From Sisyra terminalis (Eukaryota; Arthropoda; Insecta; Neuroptera; Sisyridae): a stretch of 64,000 bases of DNA. The stretch lies in NCBI GenBank assembly GCA_958496175.1, contig OY292278.1:29574001-29638000 (forward strand). The letters are read 5' to 3'. Positions 55,512 through 64,000 of the stretch are shown here, one piece after another. The translations under genes and the position numbers were made by a program. Position 1 is the first letter of the stretch, and the number at the start of each line of letters is the position of its first letter. The notes beneath the pieces were generated by a model. It saw only the letters and a program-made list of their open reading frames with translations, did not search any database and had not been told where the DNA came from.

Positions 55512-55918
55512 TGTTTATACAATATATAAAACATATTGTGGTCCAATTAATGTAGTATAATTTAATATAATAATACATAAAAATCATATTATAAAACATA
55601 AATTTAAACAGAAGTCCAAACAAAAATATTTGTGATCTATTGCCCAGATACGTATTTTCATTGTCAAGCAATCTTTCTCAGTCATCAAGTAATTTGGATC
55701 GCTTTGTGACTACTTTGTGATGCTTTACAAGATGATGACCACTGAGGAAGATTGCTTGGCAATCGAAATACGTATCTGGGCAATATGTCACACATATTTT
55801 TGTTTGAACTTCTGTTCATAATAATATCAATAGTATGATTTTTATATATATAATTATATTAAATTATACTTCATAAATGGTACCACAATATATTATATGT
55901 ATTGTATAAACACTAAAC
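55512..55918. mobile_element. Hairpin MITE, long copy
   Basis: Arms of about 200 bp (55512-55715 and 55730-55918) pair across a short loop. The core GCAATCGAAATACGTATCTG links it to the copies at 8940 and 19575; ends read TTTATACAATA / TATTGTATAAA. Confidence 0.75.
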
Positions 55919-58754
55919 AACATATTTTTTGTACAAAAAAAAAACGAGATTATTGTTCGTCAACTAGAGCCCGGAGAAAACATACTTTTTCTGGAGTCTC
56001 CTAACTAAAACTGGCGAGTTGGTAATCTTAAGTACTCACCAAGCCCAGTTAATGCTTATATTTCCTTTAATTTAAAGTAATTACAATGGAAAGCTTTGAT
56101 ATATTATGTGTTGACTACGTGTACTTCTAAATTAAAGAAATAAAATGTACTCAAACAAGTTATTTTCTTAAAAAGTCATGTTTTAATTAAAAAATTTATC
56201 ATAATAAATAATGATAGCTTTAGAACTAAATTCAAACACCTGTTGCATTCAGTTTCCTTTAGATAACAAACGCCTCATTAATATTCAACGATAAATCAAT
56301 ATTTTGTAGTAAACTTTAGGGCTGTGAAACTAACTTTTTATGAAAATTATTATGTTTTTTTTTTTCATCTGTGTTTCTATTGCTTTATAATGAAAATACG
56401 AGTGTATCGTTTACTAGACGAACTAAGTGAATAATTTTTATTTTTTTCTAATGAAAAATACGAATAAATACTTAATGCTTTGGAATTGGCCTTACTAGGA
56501 TGAGAAGTGCTTTTTACATACTAAGGTAAATATTACAAGTGACATAGTTTTCATTAGTTTTATCAAATAATAGAAAAAGAAAGTATAAATAAATTAAGTA
56601 TCGTTACTAAAACGCATATATCTAACACGCAAACTGTTTCATTTTAGTTGTTAATAGTTTTACAAATATGTAATGAGCTTGGAAAGAGGTGCAAATAGGT
56701 TGACTAGCACGAAAAAGATTTTCAGATAAAAATGTAATTTCAAAACATTTAAAATTCACTAAGGCTACACTATAATAACTTTCATATTTTAGATGGTACG
56801 ATTTTGGTTTCCAGTGAATTCTTCATTGTTTTTGTTTTTAATTTTTGTGAGTTAACAAATTTGATTTACATCTTTTAATATAACATGTTTATTATTTTTA
56901 ATTATTTTTTTAATACTACCTAGGAACTATGCATAGTTTCGTTAACATTTTACTTCTTACAACTTAATTACTAAAGCAAGTAGATATAGATATTTTGTTA
57001 GTAATTATTTTCTGTCACCTTTTAACTGCTATGGTCTACAGTGACTTAAGGGTTAGTAAAAACGTGAATCCAAAAGTATTGAAAATTTGATCGAGTCAAT
57101 TTGGTTTTATTACACATTTAAGTAGGTAATAACATGATTTTTTCCCTAAAAATTGATCAAGATACACAAAATAAAACACAAATAAAATAATATTATGAAT
57201 AATTTATTCTTAAGATGCCTCCTATTAATCTAAATTTTTAAAAAAAACTATCCTATAATGTTCGGAGAGATAAGATAAGATTCGGTAAGATAAAATATTT
57301 TCGAAGAATATTTATGCAAAAGTTACAGATTTAGTAGGGAAAAATTGACATTTTTGATTTCAAATGTAAAATTCCCGCCAAAACGTTTAGAAGTGTCAGG
57401 GTGTCGCTTGTGACGTCACAGTTGTATATTCAACGTAAGCACTCTAGTGAGTAGATGCTCATTGGATAACGTTGTTATTATGTGTCATTAAATATGAATT
57501 CAAAAGTGTTTAGGACGTCTGCGATCCTTCAGTGTTGTAATTAATCAACAAAAATTCAAAACTTTAATATTATCTTTTATTAAACTTAACGTGGTATTAA
57601 GAAATGCATTTGAAGTATTTTTTCTCAGAGAATACTCTCTTCTACTTCTATACATCTTTTTCCAATCTTTAAGTCAGGAAACAAAATTCCTATTCCAAAA
57701 ACCCTATCCTCTCATCGAGGATGGATCGAAAAAAATATTCTTATGGATTTGTTATAATTTTTCCAATTAAAAGGTTCACTAATTGTTACGTTTTTACTTA
57801 TTTGAATTGACGTATTCTTTGGATTTGTGATTGAAGATAATAATTTAATTTTACACACGTTTATTTATTTATCAATGAAAAATTACATTAGTGGTTGCCT
57901 TAATTAATTTTACTGATTCAAGACTGTTTTCGAATTGTGTTGTTACTTGTCACTGTTTAACTGTTAACTGCCAACCGCCTTATATACGAATTTGACCCGA
58001 GTCTGGAAACTTTTAGAAATGGGATATATACATGGGATACTTTTGTTTTATTTTATTTTCATTTTTTGAATTTTTAAATATCTTAAATCCGCAGAAATAT
58101 TTTGCAATGGTCCACGATTTCTTTATAATGTTGACAAATTCCGCTGTGCTGACATTTTCATTCTCAACTAAAGCTACATAAATATGTTCTTGGAATGTAT
58201 TGAATATTGAAGATATTTTTTGCTTATCAAACGTAATTTTTTGTACGTTTCAAAGGTAAAAATGAATGATGATAAAGTAATGAAAACGATAATGATATCA
58301 AAATTCTGTACTGAGTTACTCCCACCACTGCATTCTTGCCTGGTTAATATCGTTCATATTATTCAAATGCACTCACTTATGCGATCATGACGTCATTCGC
58401 TGAGATTAGTGTTTAGCTTATCATAACGCATTGCTGTATTTTGAAATCTTATTTTATCAAAATAGTTATGAATCTCGCTCTTAATAAGAAAGTTAAGGCT
58501 TGTTTTAAAAGTTTTATTAAAGAAATATAAAATTTTAGTGATTATTAGTAGCGGTAATCATGCCTATTCTATGTGGTAATGTGCTGTATGTGGTAAAAAA
58601 AAAAACAAATTCTCAATAATGTTTTTGCGATATTTGTAAACTTAAAGGGGTTTATCTAGGGACTTACTTAATTTTATCTTTGTTTTACATATTTTTACAC
58701 TTATTTAGAGGGCGTTAAAATTCACTTAAAAAGACGATTTTCTTAAATTCTTCT
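55919..58754. other. Non-coding stretch
   Basis: Contains a SINE tail fragment near 57015-57100 (GACTTAAGGGTTAGTAAAAA, minus orientation) and CRE-like TGACGTCA at 57411-57418 and 58388-58395. No gene is recognised. Confidence 0.45.
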
Positions 58755-58991
58755 CACAGAGATGTAGTATAGAGGACTCATTTTTAATTTTCTTTGACCT
58801 CGAAATTGATTCGAAAATTATTTTTCTCTTTAATTGTTATTTCTGAATTAGGTTGAAATGGCTACCCTCACTAGGCGTATGATTAGCTCAGGTAGACAAA
58901 GATAGAATCTCCGAAATTTGAGGTAAATTATTTGGCCATTAAGTAAGTATTTGTAATATACTACGTTAGCGCTCTATATTACACCTCTGTG
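58755..58991 (+). mobile_element. MITE with 20-bp ends CACAGAG
   Basis: Left CACAGAGATGTAGTATAGAG, right CTCTATATTACACCTCTGTG: matching inverted ends, 237 bp. The copy at 20020-20275 is a diverged relative. Confidence 0.75.
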
Positions 58992-59499
58992 ATTTATCCC
59001 ACAAACCGGCATATTTAATCGTATAAAGCATATCTCAAGCAAAATGAACTAATGAGCTATTTTCCTCTGTGGAAATTTTGTATATCAATAAAATATCCTA
59101 AGGCATTATGTTTTCTGAATGATAAGTTATTAGAGATGTTGCGCAAGGTTTTAAAAAATTGTTCGAATAAACCAATAGTAATATATTACGACATAATTCA
59201 ATATCGAATTTTGAAATAAATCAAAATAATGTTTTTATTTTACTAATAGTATTTGTTCCACATTAATGATCTTGAACAATTGAAAAGAATTAATTCTTTA
59301 ATATTTGATTTGAATAGTATTAAAACTGTGACATATGATTTATGAATAGTTTTGTTTTTATTTTAAAAAAATAATTGTATTTCTTATATTTAAAAAAATA
59401 CTTAAAAACTCTTTATGTTTTCACTTTCATTATTAACGAAGTCATAGACAATTAAAAATATTTTTTGGGTCGATAAAGAATATTATTAATATGAGTAAA

Positions 59500-60780
59500 A
59501 ACAAATGTTTAGTTATGAAAAACTATTTTGGCAGAAAAATAGTTTTAACTTTAATGAGCAAATGAGAGCCCGAAAACGATAAGGGTGCTTAAGGGCCTTC
59601 TATGACATCACAGTCCATTTATTGAAACCAAAGTTATAAACATGCCATTGATCAGTTTTCAGGAAAATAATAATAGTTTACATAATTTTTCACATTTTCC
59701 GCAACGAGAAATATTTTTCTATCCTAAAAATTACTCTCAACTGTTCCTGTGGAATAGAAGTTATTTGTGTCTGATTTATGTAAAAACTAAGCATATATTT
59801 AATAATTTCCATACTGAGTCTTTTAAAACAAGTAAGACAAACTAATTTTCCGTACGATCAAAATATAATTTCAACTTGAAACAATATCCAGTGAATAATT
59901 CTAAAAATTTTAAAAGTATTGATTAGGTTGAAAAATGAGCAAAATTATTTTAATTTTAAAAAAAGTGGCATGTGTCATTGTGTATAGATTTATAAAATGT
60001 TTTAAGGAAAACTTTATTTTTGTAATCCATCAAATTATATCTGAAATTTGAAGAAAAGTATAATAAATAATTTTCCGATAGTTTAAAAATGATGACTAAA
60101 GCGAAAAGTGAAGAAAAATCATAGAACAATAACAATGAAACATTGAACCTCGAAAGGCATTGGAACCACTTTTAAAGGATATGTTGGTATTAAAAAGATA
60201 CATTCTTATTCCAAATTATAACTTTCTCTGTCTTTTTATTTCCGAATAAATAACTAAAAATGTACATCTGAAAACAACTTTTTCCCAATAATGAGTGAAC
60301 CAATTCAACTGAAATTTGGATATATCATTAAAGTATATAAAGGCTATACACAGAAATTATTTTTTTTCTTAACGCCCGTAAGGAAGTATAACTCCAAAAA
60401 AGCAGCCGTTGAACTTCATTATAACTATTTGAAGCCAATGATTTTTACTTCTTTGCTCAGACGATTAAATGTAAAGTGATTTCTCAAGAGTAAACTAACA
60501 GACTTTGTCTTTAAAAACTACATTTCAAATATTGGAAATGATTTACACTTATATATAATAAGAACTATTTAAACTACCTTTCTATTTGTGAGTAAATGCA
60601 TTTGGCAGAAGAACATGTCGGTGGGATTTTGAAATCTCTGTACTGTGTCGTCATTTTAATGCTGGGTCAATAGGAGCTCGTCTTAGGCATTTTGAATTTA
60701 ATGTTTTTTTTTTTGCATTTCTAAATGAATATTTATTAGATTTTATCAAGTAAAGTTAAAAATTAACAGTAAAATTATGT
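59500..60780 (-). mobile_element. Dispersed element, copy 2 (inverted, longer)
   Basis: Blocks of 29150-29720 occur here on the other strand: GCTGGGTCAATAGG... region near 60655, AAAGTTAAAAATTAACAGTAA near 60750 and TATGACATCACAG at 59604-59616. This copy is about twice as long, so it may hold more of the element or an insertion. Confidence 0.58.
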
Positions 60781-60812
60781 TTTTATGTAAGGTTCAATTC
60801 CAGATAAATAAC

Positions 60813-61131
60813 AATAATAATAATATCAGGATTACGGGTAATTAGAAACACAGTCAAATCAATTTAAACAATTATTGATTTGCGACGTTTCATCTTTATT
60901 CTTAAGACTTTATCAAGCTCTGAAAGACAGATAACAAAATAATATTATTACAAACTAACCACAGTAATGGTTAAACGATCGTCAAAATTAAAAAATTACA
61001 TACGCGATCTTTTATTGATATAAATTGCATTGTAATTACCAATTGTTTCAATAATTGTTGTAACCAATCAATAATTGTTAAAATTGATTTAACTGTGTTG
61101 CCAATTACCCGTGATCCTGATATTATTATTA
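60813..61131. mobile_element. Inverted-repeat MITE flanked by 23-bp direct repeats
   Basis: Arms 60813-60880 and 61066-61131 (AATATCAGGATTACGGGTAA / TTACCCGTGATCCTGATATT). Just outside, GTAAAATTATGTTTTTATGTAAG at 60769-60791 and GTAAAATTATGTTTTGATATAAG at 61134-61156 form a near-perfect direct repeat (given for position; two mismatches). Confidence 0.7.
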
Positions 61132-61156
61132 GAGTAAAATTATGTTTTGATATAAG

Positions 61157-62065
61157 TTTAGAACATTTTTAAACAATTACAATTATTTTTAGAACATGTG
61201 CGTTAGGTCTAATGAGGAACCAATTTGTGAAATATTGTAAAAAATTATATATTATTTCACGTAAATTAATTTGAAATCATGGTGCTCAAATTAACAAAGT
61301 GAATTTTAATTATTGAACATAAAAATTGTTAATAATAATTATAATAACAATAGTTAGAAAATGTAACGAACGAATTACCAATTGAAAAAAATGGTCACTC
61401 AATGACTACAAAATCTCTTTCAAACTGTCTTTTTTACATTTTGAGGTTTTACAATAAAAAAAATATAAACATCTATATTCTATATACCAAATTTTAATAA
61501 GTGCCTCTCCATAAAGTTGAAACTTTTCAACTGTTTGTCAAGTATTCTTCGCATATTTTTCAAATAACAATTTTAGAATTGTAAACTAGGTCAAGTTTTT
61601 AGGTAACATAATTCAGTTAAATTATTTTTCCTAAAACCATCGAGTTGGAATCGAGTGAAGACTTCAATTTTAAGATAAAATATTTTATATTTTTTGTAGA
61701 AGAGTAAAAAACATTGATGAAATTTGAAGACTTTGAGGATACTTATGGTATGTTGAAGATAGTTTTCGACAAATGTTAATAAAGTTGATACTTAAACTAT
61801 TTAAAATTGAACTTAATTTTTGTATTGGTCAATTTAATCATGGGCATATGTAAGTGGTATATCTATATGTTGTCTTATTCGAGTTTTGCAAAAATATTCA
61901 TTTTACATGGAAATTTTTACATAGGAAATGTTACGTCACCCTTAATGTTAACGCTGTATACATTATTATAGGTACATGCAGTTAAAAGAGTGATTGTTGA
62001 TACACAGATGATCAGCCGTCGTAGGACTTCTTTTTTTTAGAAATGAAATTTTCATAGCTTGGCAG
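61157..62065. other. Non-coding stretch
   Basis: AT-rich, nothing recognisable. Confidence 0.4.
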
Positions 62066-62067
62066 TA

Positions 62068-62160
62068 AATACTTACATATAAATTTATATCTATACAATA
62101 TTCACCGAGCTTGATGTTTCGGTGATTCTTGTCATCAATTTCATTTTTTGGAACCACTGC
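62068..62160 (-). CDS. Weak candidate internal exon
   Basis: A minus-strand stretch reads VVPKNEIDDKNHRNIKLGEY then CIDINLY and ends at a consensus donor GTAAGTATTT, preceded by a weak GGGCAG acceptor. The KLGEY block faintly resembles clip-type serine proteases, but nothing else supports it. Confidence 0.22.
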
Positions 62161-62436
62161 CCTTACTTTTTATTAAGCAAAGTTTGTTATTTCGTTGTGA
62201 GGAAGATTTGGGATAACTTTCTAGTTATAACCCCAAATAATGTGTAATGTTTGTGCATACAAGGGTATGATTAAATTAGCAGTGCTTGCCTGGTTCTTTT
62301 ATGGTTTTCTCTTTTATACTTTAAATTTATATCTATAGCAGAGGTGGGCGACCTTTTGTGTATCGGGTGCCAGATTATAGTTTACTTTTCGTACACGAGC
62401 AGGAGTAGATGGTTATCAAGTTTTTGTTACTTATAA

Positions 62437-62645
62437 GTTTGTAGAAGTTATACTCCTTTAAACGCAAATAAGAAGAAAAAAATAAATTTGTTACTTTCCC
62501 TGAACAATACACGATTTTAGAATGGAATAAATAAGCTGTAACTTCGCATGTGCACGATAGATAAACTTTTCTTATATCTAAAATATGAACTTGTCTACTA
62601 CGCGAGATAAAAAATATGATTTTTAAAACCAAAAGTAACCAAAAG
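62437..62645 (+). repeat. Dispersed repeat R, fragment
   Basis: Shares GAAGTTATACTCC, AAAAATAAATTTGTTAC and AAACCAAAAGTAAC with copy 1. Upstream, CAGAGGTGGGCGACCTTTTG at 62339-62358 looks like a lone hAT-type end. Confidence 0.5.
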
Positions 62646-63286
62646 TAAAATTGAAAATATTTTATTTTTGTGAATCAAGAAGCCTGATGAAGTTACGATA
62701 TGTAACGAAACGTAGCTAATTGAATAATAAAAATATTAAATAAAAAAACCGATCTTAAAACAACTTGAATTGTCTTCTTATTTAAAAAAATAGTATTAAT
62801 AATTGGCTATTTCACGTAAAAACAGGAAAAACGATTTATTATTTAAACTGTGCCATACTCGGGCTACAAATATACGTTTAACAATAGAGAATTTGGAATG
62901 TACTGTGATTTTCATTTTTACAAACTTACCCCTTTCTTATTGGTGACTTATTCTTATTGGTGGACTTATTGGAGCACATATTTATAAGAACCGATAATAA
63001 ATAGATAATGTTGACCACTTTTTTGACGTTGGTGATCCGCGGTTTGCGGTTTAATGATAGCCAAAAGTGTTTATGTGGTTAACTAAAGCAAGTACACTTA
63101 TTTGTGTAGATCCTTATTCCTAGAAAGAAAACTAGACTTTTACAGAAAAGCATAACTTCTTACGTGCGTCCATCAGTATACACACACTTTTTGTTTGAAA
63201 ATAAAAAAAAACAAAGTTAATTAAGGATTAAGTTTATTTCTCGTTTCATCTATAATAAATTGCAATCAAATAAAAAAGGGTTACAA

Positions 63287-63557
63287 TTAATTACCAAAAA
63301 ATAAGAATTTTTTTTTTTTTTTAAATTGATACGACCTTTGGTGCTGTATAGATTTTGATAGCGATTCAATCTCTAGTTCGATATGAGTAGTGCTTAAACG
63401 CAAGTCGCTTTCCACATCCATGTTAGTAATTGAAGTTTTGTATTTCAATTTTAAAAACTTCAATTTTGAGAAGAGCTGTTTACAATGATAAGCTGAGTCA
63501 ATTAAGGAATAAATGCACTTTGCATTACTAACCAAATTCGAAAGTACATCGGCCAAC
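63287..63557 (-). pseudogene. hAT-type transposase C-terminal relic
   Basis: The minus strand encodes YSLIDSAYHCKQLFSKLKFL, KLKYKTSITNMDVESDLRLS and a lysine-rich end. The CKQLFSKLKFLKLKYKTSIT block is the C-terminal dimerisation region of hAT/ZBED-like transposases (GTF2IRD2-like type). Upstream coding is cut off exactly where an ACACGG MITE starts. Confidence 0.65.
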
Positions 63558-64000
63558 ACACGGAAAAAAATTACAACAAAAATTACAATCGTAATATCGT
63601 AAATCTTGCTGTTTTATATTAGAGTGCAGAACCTGAACTAAAACTTGATACTCTTGCAGTGACGCATCGTAAATTTCAGTTGATTAAGGTAACAACTTGA
63701 AAAAGCAAACAGCCTTCATCATTTTCGTAAATTTTAGGATTTTCAAATAAGAAATATGTACATTAGTTGGTAAAAAAGAGTTCTAAAATTTATAGATTCC
63801 TCATAATATAGGCTACAAATAATGAAATAAATTCATCATTTTTAATCCATTATTTATTAATCGCAATGTTTGATTTCACGATTAAAATGGTTATTTTTCA
63901 CAATTTTCACAAACGATAAAAATGTATTCATGAAATGTGTGTTCAGTGAACTTCTGGATTTTTTTTATTTTAGAAAAATTTAGAACATACGTACCTATTC
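63558..64000. mobile_element. MITE (ACACGG family), partial copy at the window edge
   Basis: Starts ACACGGAAAAAAATTAC as in 23100-23538 and has the same TACGATG-type blocks; the right end is unclear or outside. Confidence 0.5.

Noticed and set aside
1..64000. CRISPR array, operon or bacterial origin
   Set aside because: Introns, SINEs and MITEs show this is animal nuclear DNA; no regularly spaced direct repeats were found.

Overview
The window is AT-rich, repeat-dense DNA from an animal, most likely an insect. The evidence is junctophilin and SPATA6-type genes with canonical GT-AG introns, a P-element-type transposase relic, hAT-type remnants, and an Ig-independent, intron-rich gene style with very long AT-rich introns. 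No species can be named from the sequence alone.

Left part (1-12.4 kb). A broken P-element-type transposase (19-915) opens the window. A cyclin E-type gene with an uninterrupted 372-codon reading frame follows (3076-4194, +). Two minus-strand multi-exon genes come next. The first is an unrecognised 365-residue cysteine-clustered protein with a 57-bp tandem repeat (5996-8333, three exons). The second is a short SPATA6-like gene (10538-12442, five exons, all phases consistent).

Middle and right part (25.7-48.8 kb). One minus-strand gene, junctophilin, fills this region. Six exons of it are inside the window: the MORN joining region, two MORN-bearing exons, the helical and Gln-rich divergent region, a conserved serine/arginine tail exon and the C-terminal membrane anchor. 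Its N-terminal MORN exons are not visible, so the gene continues beyond 48.8 kb and probably beyond the window. Inside its large intron sits a further exon (31144-31245) that begins with ATG in good insect start context and splices in frame to the last two exons. This predicts a 129-residue tail-anchored short product made without any MORN repeat.

The rest (12.4-25.7 kb, the junctophilin introns and 48.8-64 kb) is non-coding DNA packed with short non-autonomous transposons. These include hAT-type MITEs with intact 8-bp target duplications (42309, 43524, 37845, 49817), foldback elements (27255-27857; 46741-47592, with tandem subrepeats in its arms), tRNA-derived SINEs (33.0, 34.6, 45.1 kb), a non-LTR reverse-transcriptase relic (34.1 kb) and hAT transposase C-terminal remnants (55.1 and 63.3 kb). 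A candidate terminal exon of an unidentified minus-strand gene lies at 52048-52206.
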